A stretch of DNA of 64,000 nucleotides from Ga0077555 sp963741565 (lineage in GTDB: Bacteria; Pseudomonadota; Alphaproteobacteria; Rhizobiales; Hyphomicrobiaceae). The DNA lies in the NCBI GenBank assembly GCA_963741565.1, contig CAVUIK010000017.1:310001-374000 (forward strand). The letters run 5' to 3'. Under the pieces are notes generated by a model, which worked only from the letters and a program-made list of their open reading frames with translations, had not been told where the DNA came from and did no database searches. Numbering within the stretch: the stretch's first letter is position 1; the number at the start of each line of letters is the position of its first letter. Positions 1-8,977 of this stretch are shown here, piece by piece. The position numbers and the translations under genes are program-made.

Positions 1-1
1 C

Positions 2-241
2 AGCTTCCTTCCCTACTACCCGGGGCTGCCGATGCACTACCGCAGCAAGTGGTACGTCGAGCATGGCCCGTCGCCGCTGATTTTCGCTATGGGTATTCAC
101 GGGCAGAACCTGTTCGTCGATCGCCGTAACCAGGTCGTCATCGCCAAATTCTCGTCGCAGGCGCCACCCCTCGATATCCCGCTCATTGGCCTGACCTCGC
201 GCGCCGTCACCGCACTCCGCAACCATCTCGTCGGCGGATAG
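2..241 (+). CDS. Serine hydrolase (class C beta-lactamase-like), C-terminal end only
   Basis: The frame is open from the left edge and stops at 239-241, so only the last 79 or so residues are present. The stretch YRSKWYV, then GIHGQNLFVD and VVIAKFSSQ, matches the C-terminal part of beta-lactamase-fold serine hydrolases of the 6-aminohexanoate-dimer hydrolase type, where the HGQ region lines the active site much like the KTG motif of penicillin-binding proteins. The catalytic SxxK lies outside the window, so the substrate cannot be inferred. It precedes an SDR gene on the same strand by 39 bp and could share its transcript. Confidence 0.7.
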   Translation, partial: SFLPYYPGLPMHYRSKWYVEHGPSPLIFAMGIHGQNLFVDRRNQVVIAKFSSQAPPLDIPLIGLTSRAVTALRNHLVGG

Positions 242-280
242 CACGTCTCATCTCGATCACCTCAGACAAGGACAGCTGGC

Positions 281-1084
281 ATGAACAGACTTGACGGAAA
301 AGTGGCGCTTCTTTCGGGCGCAGCCCGCGGCATTGGCGCAGAGACCGCGAAACTGATGGCCGAAGCCGGGGCCAAGGTCGTCATCGGCGATGTGCTGGCC
401 GATCGCGCCAAAGAGACCGTAAAGGACATCGAAGCCAAGGGCGGCAAGGCCGTGTTCATTCCCCTCGACGTGACGAACGAGGCGGCCTGGACCAATGCGG
501 TCGGCACAGCAACGAAGCAGTTCGGCGGTCTCGACATCCTCGTCAATAATGCCGGCCTATTTCTCGGCCGTGATTTCGAGGAGGTCACCCTCGACGAGTG
601 GCATCGTCTCGTCGCGGTCAACATGACTGGCGTCTGGCTCGGCACAAAGATGTGCACCGCGGCGCTGCGCGAGCGCGGCGCGACCAGCCCGCACGGCAGC
701 GCCATCGTCAATCTCGCATCGGTCGCCGGTCTCGTCGGCTCGCAACTCGATCCGCTCTACTCCATGACCAAAGGTGGCGTCACGCTGTTCACGAAATCGA
801 CGGCGCTGTCCTATGGCCGCAAGGGTTACCGTATCCGGGTCAACTCGATCCATCCCGGCGTCATCGAAACGGACATGGGCGCGCAGACCTTTTCCGCCCG
901 CGCCGGCCAGTTGGGCAGCAACGATGTCGATGCCGCCCGCGCCACGGCCCTCAAAATGCACCCGATCGGCCGGCTCGGCGTGCCCGCCGACATCGCGAAG
1001 GGCATCGTATTCCTGGCGTCCGATGACGCTGGCTTCATGACTGGCTCCGGCATGGTCGTCGACGGCGGCCTGACCGCGCAATAA
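281..1084 (+). CDS. SDR family NAD(P)-dependent oxidoreductase
   Basis: A 267-residue classical short-chain dehydrogenase. The cofactor motif SGAARGIG is at residues 12-19, NNAG at 89-92, the catalytic Ser at about 147, and Tyr160-x3-Lys164 (YSMTK). The C-terminal GxxxxVDGG region (MVVDGGLTAQ) closes the fold. Length is normal. It should oxidise or reduce an alcohol/ketone pair in the cytoplasm, but the substrate cannot be read from the sequence. An A/G-rich stretch (GACAAGGACA) precedes the ATG. It follows a serine hydrolase and precedes an EVE protein on the same strand. Confidence 0.9.
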   Translation: MNRLDGKVALLSGAARGIGAETAKLMAEAGAKVVIGDVLADRAKETVKDIEAKGGKAVFIPLDVTNEAAWTNAVGTATKQFGGLDILVNNAGLFLGRDFEEVTLDEWHRLVAVNMTGVWLGTKMCTAALRERGATSPHGSAIVNLASVAGLVGSQLDPLYSMTKGGVTLFTKSTALSYGRKGYRIRVNSIHPGVIETDMGAQTFSARAGQLGSNDVDAARATALKMHPIGRLGVPADIAKGIVFLASDDAGFMTGSGMVVDGGLTAQ

Positions 1085-1122
1085 GTGGGCCCGCAGTCAC
1101 CAGTTCGATCGAGCAACTGAGC

Positions 1123-1599
1123 ATGGCCAAATTCCCTGCCCCCACCCCAGTCTCCACCGGCTTCTGGCTGCTGAAATCCGAGCCGGATGTGTTTTCGTGG
1201 GAGATGTGCAAGGCGCGCGGAGCGAAAGGCGAGCCGTGGACGGGCGTGCGCAACTATCTGGCGCGCAACAACATGCGTGCGATGCGGCTCGGTGATCTCG
1301 GGTTCTTCTATCACTCCAACATCGGCCTCGAAATTGTCGGCGTGATCCGCGTCATTGCCCTGGCGCACCCAGACCCAGACGATACCACCAGCACCTGGGA
1401 GTGCGTCGACGTTGAGGCGGTCTGCGACATGCCGAAGCCAGTCACGCTCATCGACGTGAAAGCGAACGCCAAGCTCGCCAAGATGAGCCTGGTCACATCC
1501 ATGCGCCTCTCTGTCCAGCCGGTCACCAAGGACGAATGGGCCGAGGTGTGCCGCATGGGCGGGTTAGATGCGAAAACATTTCACCTAACGAAGCCTTGA
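1123..1599 (+). CDS. EVE domain-containing protein
   Basis: A 158-residue single-domain protein. FWLLKSEPDVFSWE near residue 15, GVRNYLARNNMR and the GDLGFFYHSN segment are hallmarks of the EVE (PUA-like) fold, also known from thymocyte nuclear protein 1. Family members bind modified bases in nucleic acids, but the physiological role in bacteria is poorly defined. Length is close to the family norm. It lies 38 bp downstream of an SDR gene and ends 15 bp before the convergent FecR gene. Confidence 0.88.
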   Translation: MAKFPAPTPVSTGFWLLKSEPDVFSWEMCKARGAKGEPWTGVRNYLARNNMRAMRLGDLGFFYHSNIGLEIVGVIRVIALAHPDPDDTTSTWECVDVEAVCDMPKPVTLIDVKANAKLAKMSLVTSMRLSVQPVTKDEWAEVCRMGGLDAKTFHLTKP

Positions 1600-1614
1600 C
1601 CTGCAGCCGCTAAA

Positions 1615-3267
1615 TTACGGACTTGTAGTGCGGACGGCGACGCTCGTTGCGCCACGCGTCACGCCCGACTGATCGACAAATCGAAGAAAAAGACGGTTCG
1701 CGCCGGGGTCGAAAGCCACCGCCCCGCTGGACCGAACAAAGATACTGAAGGTTGCCGTCTGTGCGGCACCAAAACTGGTGGCGACATTTGCGGCAGGTGG
1801 CGCGATACAAGTACCATCCGCGATTGTCTGACAAATGGTGATTTCCAACGGCAATCCGCGAACTCCGTCGTCTGCTCTAGCGGTCAAAGTCGCAGCCGAG
1901 CCGATGTTGATGCCCGCGGCCGAGAATGCACTAACTCCTCCCGATCCGGCGATACTCACGATGCCGTCGTTCGTCAGCGTTGAACCGATTGCGATCACAT
2001 CCGGAGATGGTCCGGAACTTGCCGAAAGGATAAACGTGTTCACGCCATAGGTCACGGGCGCCGAAATCGTGCTGGCACATTTGAAGCCAATTTCCAATTC
2101 AGCGCCGGCAAGAGTTGCTGCCGGCGTTGCAGCGATAACGAAGCTTTGCGCGCCACCAGCCGCGATTGTCGCTGGCGAATTGACCGTGCCAACGGGCTGA
2201 TTTGCCGAATTGGTTGTTTGGTATTGAAAGTACGCCTGGGTTGCAATCGGCAGCGACGGCGCGCAATCAACTGCGGCGCTTGTCCCTGTGTTGAGGATGG
2301 TAGCGAAAGCCGTCGCCGGCGTTCCAATATTCACAGATCGCGCGTAGGGAAGAACGGCAGCCAGAAGCGTAGCTTCGTCGGTGACCGTCTGGCTGTTCCC
2401 TGCTGTCAACGTCGTTGTTACGCCGGTCAGCTTGGATGACACGTCAACGCTATTCGAGTTGACGAGCACTCGTGTCGATGTGGTACCCCCGGTCGTACTG
2501 ACCTCTACGTCGTAGCTCGTTCCCCGAACTCCGATACCAGTGTTGGGGGTCTCGGTTCGTTTACAAGGATTGGGTGTGCATCGCTCTTGATCACCGATGA
2601 CGATACGAAGGGCGCCTGCTCGCAACCAGCCGAACAAAAGATCGAATAAAGTGGCGTGGCCGGTCGATCTGTTGAGCGTGAATTGAGTGTTTGGTGCGAT
2701 GGTCGTGATGCTGGAGTCGCGCCGATTGACGACACGCACGATCGTTGGGCCGATTGTCTGGATGGAGTCGCCATCGGTGAGCAAATAGGTCGTTATCGCG
2801 GTGTCGAGCAGTTGCCCCTTATGGCGAATCTCATAGGGCCCATTGCTGGATGCAACGTAGAAATCGCCTTCGGAGTCGGCTCCGCTCGCAGTAAAATTGC
2901 CGAAGACGGCGCTGCAGTCTTGTGAGGCGCTCGAAAGGTTTCCTGACCTGTTTCGGAGCCCGCCTCCGTAGCCTAATGGGCCACCGCCTGTCATAAAGCA
3001 CAACGTCTCGGTTCCCGGAATTTTGTAATTCACACCGAGCGTGAATTCCCCGCCGCTGATGCTAGCAATGACATTACCTATCGCGCTCTCGAAGCCCGTC
3101 GAGCCGGCAGGATACGCGATACCTTTGATGTCACGGAATGCGGCGCCACCGACCGTCCCCTCGATTGTCCAGATGATCGAGTACTGCGCTAGTGCGGGCG
3201 TCGCGGGCAAGCAAAGGATGAAGACGAGAACGAGAATAACCCCGCGCACTGCTTTGGTTTGCCACAT
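1615..3267 (-). CDS. Secreted FecR-domain protein with a C-terminal four-cysteine module
   Basis: A 550-residue exported protein. The chosen ATG gives a signal peptide (about residues 1-27, ending ALA before Gln); an open extension to 3294 would put extra residues ahead of it. The middle has FecR-type sequence (TIGPTIVRVVNRR, then TPNTGIGVRGTSYDVEVS), usually a periplasmic ligand- or signal-binding fold. The last 247 residues (about 304-550) form a separate module with Cys at module positions 32, 94, 176 and 184. The same module ends the SGNH hydrolase at 33505-35280. No sigma factor or TonB receptor gene is adjacent, so a classical FecIRA system is not supported. Function unknown; probably envelope or extracellular. 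Confidence 0.75.
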   Translation of the reverse strand: MWQTKAVRGVILVLVFILCLPATPALAQYSIIWTIEGTVGGAAFRDIKGIAYPAGSTGFESAIGNVIASISGGEFTLGVNYKIPGTETLCFMTGGGPLGYGGGLRNRSGNLSSASQDCSAVFGNFTASGADSEGDFYVASSNGPYEIRHKGQLLDTAITTYLLTDGDSIQTIGPTIVRVVNRRDSSITTIAPNTQFTLNRSTGHATLFDLLFGWLRAGALRIVIGDQERCTPNPCKRTETPNTGIGVRGTSYDVEVSTTGGTTSTRVLVNSNSVDVSSKLTGVTTTLTAGNSQTVTDEATLLAAVLPYARSVNIGTPATAFATILNTGTSAAVDCAPSLPIATQAYFQYQTTNSANQPVGTVNSPATIAAGGAQSFVIAATPAATLAGAELEIGFKCASTISAPVTYGVNTFILSASSGPSPDVIAIGSTLTNDGIVSIAGSGGVSAFSAAGINIGSAATLTARADDGVRGLPLEITICQTIADGTCIAPPAANVATSFGAAQTATFSIFVRSSGAVAFDPGANRLFLRFVDQSGVTRGATSVAVRTTSP

Positions 3268-3379
3268 ATCGGCCCCGCTAAAATGTAAAAACAAATCTTA
3301 ACCTCGCCGCTGTCGGCGAACCAATCATAGGCAAGCTCTACTATTGACCGGAAAAAAAAGCAAATGCGCTGAGAATTGA

Positions 3380-4066
3380 TTACTCTGGCGGCGAGATCAC
3401 CACGCGTTCCTCAATCTGGGAACCGGAGATCTGCTCGATGAAGCGGTCGGCGTCGGCGCGCATGGCGGCAATCGTCGGGCCTTGCATGTCGGCAGCCATG
3501 TCGGCCGGACTCGACCAGGATATCTCGACGAAGCCGTCGACTTTGGCGCCGCCGCTCGCCAGCGCATGCCGGTGGGCCGCGTCGATCACCTGGGCCTGCG
3601 CATAGCGAACGGCATGCGGCACACCGCGGCGCACATGCGGAGGATGCTCGAACGCCCATTGGTGGCGAAAATCTGCCTCGCTCAGATCCGGGCGCTTCCA
3701 GAACACGCCGATGAACTTCGACGCGCCGCGCGAGCCCGGGATCACGATGCGTTCCTCGACGACGAAGGTCGTCACCGTCTCAATGAAGAGCCGCCCGTCG
3801 GCCATCAGCTCCGCGCCACGCTTGGAAGCGAAAGCGCCGTTCATGGCGGCCTCATCGTCGAACCAGAGTTCGACGATGCCGTCGATTTTGTGCGGGCCGG
3901 GCGGGCGCAGCGGATTGGGACCGGGCCCTAACCACAGGTTCTGCACATAGCCGCGCACGTCGGGGATGCGCTTCACGAAGTCGGCGTGCAGGCCGAACCA
4001 GTGCTCCCGGAAGCGCTCGGGTGTCACGTCCGGGCGACGGGTCAGAAGCGACATGCGCTTGATCAT
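3380..4066 (-). CDS. EthD domain-containing protein (two EthD-like repeats)
   Basis: About 228 residues with two dimeric alpha/beta-barrel-like repeats. The first starts MSLLTRRPDVTPERFREHW and the second FWKRPDLSEADFRHQWAFEH. Both carry the FRxHW-type signature of EthD proteins, which degrade or bind small hydrophobic compounds. ATG at 4066 has GAGGA seven bases upstream and matches family starts; an in-frame ATG at 4084 is the alternative. It is divergent from the methyltransferase pair with an 80-bp gap. Substrate unknown. Confidence 0.8.
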   Translation of the reverse strand: MIKRMSLLTRRPDVTPERFREHWFGLHADFVKRIPDVRGYVQNLWLGPGPNPLRPPGPHKIDGIVELWFDDEAAMNGAFASKRGAELMADGRLFIETVTTFVVEERIVIPGSRGASKFIGVFWKRPDLSEADFRHQWAFEHPPHVRRGVPHAVRYAQAQVIDAAHRHALASGGAKVDGFVEISWSSPADMAADMQGPTIAAMRADADRFIEQISGSQIEERVVISPPE

Positions 4067-4146
4067 TGAGGTGTCCTCGGTCATGAGGGGCGTTTGGCGA
4101 AGCTTGCACCAGCCCCAGGTTTTTGAACACCCATGCCAGAGCCTTC

Positions 4147-4848
4147 ATGCCTGAGAGTTTGATGGCCAGCCAGACGCGGCTGGCGCACGCGGCGCTGGTG
4201 CCGGAGATCGTGCTGCACCTGGCCCGCGATCCGACCGGCATTTTCAGCGCCGCCGAGGCTCGCCCCGAGACTAGCGAGCGCTACCCGCCCTACTGGGCCT
4301 TTGCGTGGCCCGGCGGCCAAGCGACGGCCCGCTGGTTGCTCGATCATCGCGAGGCCGTGGTGGGAAAGCGCGTGGTCGACATTGGCGCAGGGTCTGGCAT
4401 CGCGGCGATCGCAGCAGCAATGGCCGGCGCGGCGCAGGTGCTAGCTGCCGACGTCGATCCCGAAGCGACTGCCGCCGTCCGCGAGAATGCGCGTGTCAAC
4501 CGCGTCTCGCTGCAAACCACAACCACAGACATTCTGGGAGACCTGCCGCCGGCCGACCTTGTCCTCATTGGCGATCTTGTCTACGAGCCGGAACTGGCGA
4601 TGCGGGTAACCGCCCTGCTGGAGCAAGCGGCACAACGACGGATCGAGGTTCTGTTCGCGGATCGCTCAAGCGCGCGCCGAGTGCGACTGAACAACCGGCG
4701 AAGCGCCAAGGCTGGTGCGATGGTCGCTTTCGAACTCGTTGCCGAGTATGCTGCCCCGCTTATGCCGCCACTTCCAGCCCATCCGTCCGAGCGGGCGCGG
4801 CTCTGGCGTCTCGGGGCCAGGCGCACAGGACACGATCCCACACAATGA
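4147..4848 (+). CDS. Class I SAM-dependent methyltransferase (first of a tandem pair)
   Basis: A 233-residue Rossmann methyltransferase. SAM motif I VDIGAGSG is at about 77-84, an acidic ADVDPE follows strand 2, and LVLIGDLVYE follows motif IV. The upstream PPYWAFAWPGGQA segment is typical of the group that includes electron-transfer-flavoprotein beta-subunit lysine methyltransferases and nicotinamide N-methyltransferase-like enzymes. The target is not provable here. ATG at 4147 is preferred; a TTG at 4123 is possible. Its stop overlaps the start of the next gene (ATGA), so the two are translationally coupled paralogues. Confidence 0.85.
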   Translation: MPESLMASQTRLAHAALVPEIVLHLARDPTGIFSAAEARPETSERYPPYWAFAWPGGQATARWLLDHREAVVGKRVVDIGAGSGIAAIAAAMAGAAQVLAADVDPEATAAVRENARVNRVSLQTTTTDILGDLPPADLVLIGDLVYEPELAMRVTALLEQAAQRRIEVLFADRSSARRVRLNNRRSAKAGAMVAFELVAEYAAPLMPPLPAHPSERARLWRLGARRTGHDPTQ

Positions 4849-5510
4849 CGCTCAGGACATCCGACTGGCCAAGTTTCATCCGGGCCAACACGCGCCTGTT
4901 GACGCCGCCGCTGGTGCCGGAGATCAAGCTTCATCTCGCGGAGGAATCGCTGCCGATCTGGCGCAAGACCGAGGAGGAGCTTGGCGAGATGAATGTTCCG
5001 CCGCCTTACTGGGCGTTCGCCTGGGCGGGCGGACAGGCGCTCGCACGATACCTTCTGGATCATCCGGAGATCACGCGCGGTGCTCAAGTCCTGGACCTCG
5101 GCACGGGATCCGGTCTGACGGCGATTGCGGCCATGAAAGCCGGCGCAACGTCGGTTCTCGCCGCCGACATCGACGCCGTAGCCCTGGCCGCAACACAGCT
5201 CAATGCTGCTGTCAACCAGACGACCGTCGCAACGACGGCCGACGACTTGCTGGCCGGCACCTCGTCGCCCGATTTCGGCGTGATCCTCGTCGGCGATCTT
5301 TTTTATGAGCGCACACTCGCGGACCGCGTGCTCGCCTTCATCGACCAGGCCGCCATGCAAGGCGCCTCGATCTTCATCGGCGATCCTCAACGAAGCTATT
5401 TCCCCCGCGGCCGCTTCGCGAGGGTCGCCGACTATCGGGTCCCAGTAACGCGTGAGCTGGAAGACGCCGAGATCAAGCAGACGGCTGTGTGGCGGCACAC
5501 GGCAACATGA
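4845..5510 (+). CDS. Class I SAM-dependent methyltransferase (second of a tandem pair)
   Basis: A 221-residue paralogue of the preceding gene. TRLLTPPLVPEIKLHLAEES matches its N-terminus, PPPYWAFAWAGGQA is shared, and SAM motif I LDLGTGSG is at about 83-90, with ADIDAVA after strand 2 and ILVGDLFYE at motif IV. The ATG at 4845 overlaps the stop of the upstream gene by four bases, which fixes this start despite a longer open frame. The duplication with retained overlap suggests either a heteromeric enzyme or two related protein targets. Confidence 0.88.
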   Translation: MTLRTSDWPSFIRANTRLLTPPLVPEIKLHLAEESLPIWRKTEEELGEMNVPPPYWAFAWAGGQALARYLLDHPEITRGAQVLDLGTGSGLTAIAAMKAGATSVLAADIDAVALAATQLNAAVNQTTVATTADDLLAGTSSPDFGVILVGDLFYERTLADRVLAFIDQAAMQGASIFIGDPQRSYFPRGRFARVADYRVPVTRELEDAEIKQTAVWRHTAT

Positions 5511-5541
5511 GGCCCAGGGTTTGGTGAGCCGGCCTGTCGAC

Positions 5542-6417
5542 TCATTTCACCAGCAGCAACGGGCATTCGAGCGACATCGCCAATGGGCCGAGATCGCCGT
5601 CGCGCGGCACGAGCAGGCCGCCGAATTCGCCGATCAGGAACCCGCCATGCAAACGGCGAACAATGTCCGCGATGACACCCGGCATGGCACTCGTGGCTCG
5701 CGCGTGCCTGATACGGACCGAAGCGTCGCCCTCCAATGCCAGCCGTGCCTGCCCTTCGAGCCAGGCGAGCTTGTCATCCGTATCCGCGATCAGAAGCACT
5801 GTAATCTGCGGCACACCTGACTCGGGCTCGGTTTCGCCGATCAACCGGTGCGCGGTGCGCAACATCGGCTCGAGGTGGGCAATATCCTCGACCACGACGA
5901 TATAGGGTCCATCGACGCGCTTGGCGGCCGGGCCGACGACAACGATTCCGGTTGCCGGCACGGCGTCGAACAGCTTGCTGATCATGCCGGAGCTGCGGGA
6001 CGACAGAGGCTCGGCCAGCGCCACGACGTTCCAGGGCCCGCACTCGGTGCATGCCCGCGACAGCGCCTGTACGGGATCATCTCGAACCACGGTGCGGCGC
6101 AAAGGAACATCGGCGGCGTGCGCCATGGCCTCGATCTGCCGGCCTACCGCCGTTGCAATGAGTTGCATCTCATGCTCGATGTCGGAGCGCGACAGCGGTC
6201 GGCTGGCTCGGCCCGACAAGGAGACCTCGCGCGAGAACGGAAAGCTCGCGGCATCGACCAGCATCTCATCTTCGACGAACAAGCTCTCGAGCTCGGACTG
6301 GAACGCCTGCGCAACCCTGATGGCCGCCGCGACCGCCATCGGATTCATCCGTCCTGCCGTCAATTGCAGCACAACGCGCCCTCGGTTCTCGCTCGCCTCG
6401 GCAACATGGGCGATCAT
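5542..6417 (-). CDS. Tandem universal-stress-protein-like protein, coupled to the Lon-type protease
   Basis: A 291-residue soluble protein. It resembles two degenerate universal stress protein folds in tandem. The segment LESLFVEDEMLVDAASFPF and repeated beta-strand patterns such as GIVVVGPAAKR and VTVLLIADTD are USP-like, but a clean G-2x-G-9x-G nucleotide motif is not visible. The ATG at 6417 overlaps the TGA of the upstream protease gene (ATGA), which sets the start. Function is inferred only: perhaps a stress-sensing partner or substrate adaptor of the protease. Confidence 0.6.
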   Translation of the reverse strand: MIAHVAEASENRGRVVLQLTAGRMNPMAVAAAIRVAQAFQSELESLFVEDEMLVDAASFPFSREVSLSGRASRPLSRSDIEHEMQLIATAVGRQIEAMAHAADVPLRRTVVRDDPVQALSRACTECGPWNVVALAEPLSSRSSGMISKLFDAVPATGIVVVGPAAKRVDGPYIVVVEDIAHLEPMLRTAHRLIGETEPESGVPQITVLLIADTDDKLAWLEGQARLALEGDASVRIRHARATSAMPGVIADIVRRLHGGFLIGEFGGLLVPRDGDLGPLAMSLECPLLLVK

Positions 6418-8918
6418 GAATTCGCCTTTCCATTGACTTGCGAGCCACCGTCCGGCTTGGCGAACGCGCGCCCGCGCTCGGCAAACGTTCGCAGCTGATC
6501 CTCGACCAGCCTGTTGATCGTGCCCGCAGGGAAGCGTCCATCGGAATTGCGCTCGCCCGCCTTGACGCCGGTCAAGATCTCGATGCCTTGGTTGATGTGG
6601 CCAACCGAGTAGATATTGAATTTGCCGTTGCGCGCCGCCTCGACGACATCCTCGCGCAGCATCAGATGCTGAACGTTGGCTTTCGGGATGAGTACGCCCT
6701 GGTTTCCGTCCAGCCCTCGTGCCCGGCACACATCAAAGAAACCCTCGATCTTCTGATTGACGCCGCCGATGGCTTGCACCTCCCCCCATTGGTTGACCGA
6801 GCCGGTTACAGCCAGCGACTGGCGGATCGGAACGCCAGACAGCGCTGAAAGCATCGCATAAAGCTCCGTCGAAGACGCACTGTCGCCATCGACGCCACCG
6901 TAGGATTGCTCGAACACCAGCGTCGCCGCGAGCGCCAGCGGGACATCCTGCGCAAAGACGCCGGCGAGGTAGCCCCACAGGATCATCACGCCCTTCGAAT
7001 GCAGCGGACCGCCGAGTTCCACCTCGCGCTCGATATCGGTAACCCGCCCCGTGCCCATGCGAACCCGTGCTGTGATCCGGCTCGGCCGACCGAATGAAAA
7101 ATTGCCGAGTTGGAGCACGGAGAGGCCATTGATCTGGCCGACCTTGGAGCCCGACGTGTCCAAAAGCACGATCTCGCGATTGATCTGCTCTTGCGCCCGG
7201 TCGCGCATCCGATCCGCGCGCTGCGTGCTCTCGTTGATCGCGCTCGCGACGTCCGCGCGCTGGATCGTGTCGTGCTTGGCTTCATCGGCCCAATAATTCG
7301 CCTCGACGACGATGTCGGCAATCCGTCCGATTTCGATCGACAGCTTCTCGCGATCGTCGGCGAGACGGGCGCCTTCGTCGATCAAGCGGGCGACGGCTTC
7401 TGCATCTGCCGGCTTCAAGCCGTGCTGGCGGACAATCGAGGCGATCAGCCGGGAGTAGGACAGGTCGTTCTCGGCCGACCGTGCGATCGAATCGTCGAAA
7501 TCGGCCTGTACTTTGAACAGACCGGCAAAATCCGGATCGGCTTGGCTCAGCATGTAGTAGAGTTCGCGCTCGCCGAAAATGACGACTTTGACGGTGAGTG
7601 GAATCGGCTCGGGATCGAGCGACTGCGTGGAGCCGAGGACCGATATCTCAGACGGCTGTTCGATGCGGATCTCGCGGGCTTTCAATGTCCGCTTCAAGGC
7701 TTCCCAGGCAAATGGCGACAGCAGCAGCTTGCGTGCATCCACCAGCAGGTAGCCGCCGTTCGCCTTGTGCACCGCGCCTGGCTTGATCAGCAGGAAATCC
7801 GTCACCAGCGCGCCCATGTGGGCGATATGCTCCACCCGGCCGATCAGATTGCCAAAGGTCGGGTTGAACTCCTCCCAGATCGGAGCACCCGGATGTTCGC
7901 CGTTGGCGACCATGACGTTGATCATATAGCGGCGGAACCGCGGATCGCGCGCCGTATCGGCCGGCTCCTTGACGATCTCGCTTTCTTCCCCGCTCGGCGC
8001 CAGAAACAACGCAACGTTGCGCACGAGATCGCGACCTGCCACCTCAAGGAACTCCAGGACACTCTTCTCGCTCGCAAACGCCGCCGCGACATCCTCTAAT
8101 GCATCGCGAACCGCATGCGACGCCACTTCGGCATTGAGCTCGCTTGTGCGCGCGCGGCGCAGCTTTTCCGTCTTGGGCGTGCTCGCGAGGATCTGCTCCA
8201 GGTCTTTCTGCAAGCCCTCGATGCGAGTCTCGACCTCCTTGCGCATACCCTCCGGCAACGTATTGAATACTTCGGGCTTGACGATCTTACCCTCGTGCAT
8301 CGGCGCCATTGCGAACCCCGTTGGCGTACGCACGATCGCAATATTCTGCTCAAGTGCCTTGCGGTTCAGCGCCTCGAAAGCCTGATCCTGGCCGGAGCGG
8401 AACTCCTCGTCGATCGACCGCCGCCGCGCCTGATACTCCTCGCCTTCGAACAGCGCCGGCAGCGTATTGCGCAGCTCGTCGAGCGCCGTGATCATCGCCT
8501 TGTCAAGGGAACGCGCGCGGCCCGGCGGCAGCTTCAAGGCTCGCGGACGATTTGGATTTTCAAAATTGTTGACATAGACCCAGTCTGCTGGCGGCTCGGC
8601 ACCCGCCGCTTTCTTCTCGAGGTACTGTCGAACCGCGGTGCGCTTACCGGATGCAGGCGGCCCGAGCACGAACAGATTGAAGTCATGCGCCTTGATGTTG
8701 GTCCCGAACTGGATGGCCTTCAGCGCGCGTTCCTGGCCGATCAAACCTGATATCGGCTCAAGATCCGACGTTGTCTTGAACCCGAGGGTCGCCGGATCGA
8801 CGGTTCGGCGCAGCTCGCTTGCGGCCAGCGGGGCATAGGCCTCGGCCTGAGAGCTGGCGACCTTCCCTGCCACGGCAACGTCGGGCACTGCGTCCGGTTG
8901 ATTGCGCTTGAAAAACAT
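6414..8918 (-). CDS. Lon-type ATP-dependent protease (AAA_32, LonB/LonC-like)
   Basis: An 834-residue protein. A P-loop GPPASGKR lies at about 86-93, soon after the N-terminus, so the classical Lon substrate-binding N domain is missing. A long helical insert follows (about 150-330), then Walker B/sensor regions. The C-terminal Lon protease domain has its catalytic Ser at about 680 (DGDSASSTEL) and Lys at about 723 (GGVNQKIEGF). This is the layout of the non-canonical Lon family often annotated as 'AAA family ATPase' or 'Lon protease family protein'. It is cytoplasmic and probably degrades damaged proteins. Its stop overlaps the downstream USP-like gene. Confidence 0.88.
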   Translation of the reverse strand: MFFKRNQPDAVPDVAVAGKVASSQAEAYAPLAASELRRTVDPATLGFKTTSDLEPISGLIGQERALKAIQFGTNIKAHDFNLFVLGPPASGKRTAVRQYLEKKAAGAEPPADWVYVNNFENPNRPRALKLPPGRARSLDKAMITALDELRNTLPALFEGEEYQARRRSIDEEFRSGQDQAFEALNRKALEQNIAIVRTPTGFAMAPMHEGKIVKPEVFNTLPEGMRKEVETRIEGLQKDLEQILASTPKTEKLRRARTSELNAEVASHAVRDALEDVAAAFASEKSVLEFLEVAGRDLVRNVALFLAPSGEESEIVKEPADTARDPRFRRYMINVMVANGEHPGAPIWEEFNPTFGNLIGRVEHIAHMGALVTDFLLIKPGAVHKANGGYLLVDARKLLLSPFAWEALKRTLKAREIRIEQPSEISVLGSTQSLDPEPIPLTVKVVIFGERELYYMLSQADPDFAGLFKVQADFDDSIARSAENDLSYSRLIASIVRQHGLKPADAEAVARLIDEGARLADDREKLSIEIGRIADIVVEANYWADEAKHDTIQRADVASAINESTQRADRMRDRAQEQINREIVLLDTSGSKVGQINGLSVLQLGNFSFGRPSRITARVRMGTGRVTDIEREVELGGPLHSKGVMILWGYLAGVFAQDVPLALAATLVFEQSYGGVDGDSASSTELYAMLSALSGVPIRQSLAVTGSVNQWGEVQAIGGVNQKIEGFFDVCRARGLDGNQGVLIPKANVQHLMLREDVVEAARNGKFNIYSVGHINQGIEILTGVKAGERNSDGRFPAGTINRLVEDQLRTFAERGRAFAKPDGGSQVNGKANS

Positions 8919-8977
8919 ATCCCCTCGCGTTCCGCTTCAATCGAGACGCCTTCCGGCCCGATGCCGAAGTGCTAATC

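Noticed and set aside
1615..3267. A FecIRA-type iron signalling system
   Set aside because: No ECF sigma factor, TonB-dependent receptor or anti-sigma membrane segment lies next to the FecR-domain gene.
4581..5498. A 305-codon open frame antisense to the two methyltransferases
   Set aside because: The plus-strand genes carry clear SAM-binding motifs; the antisense product has none.
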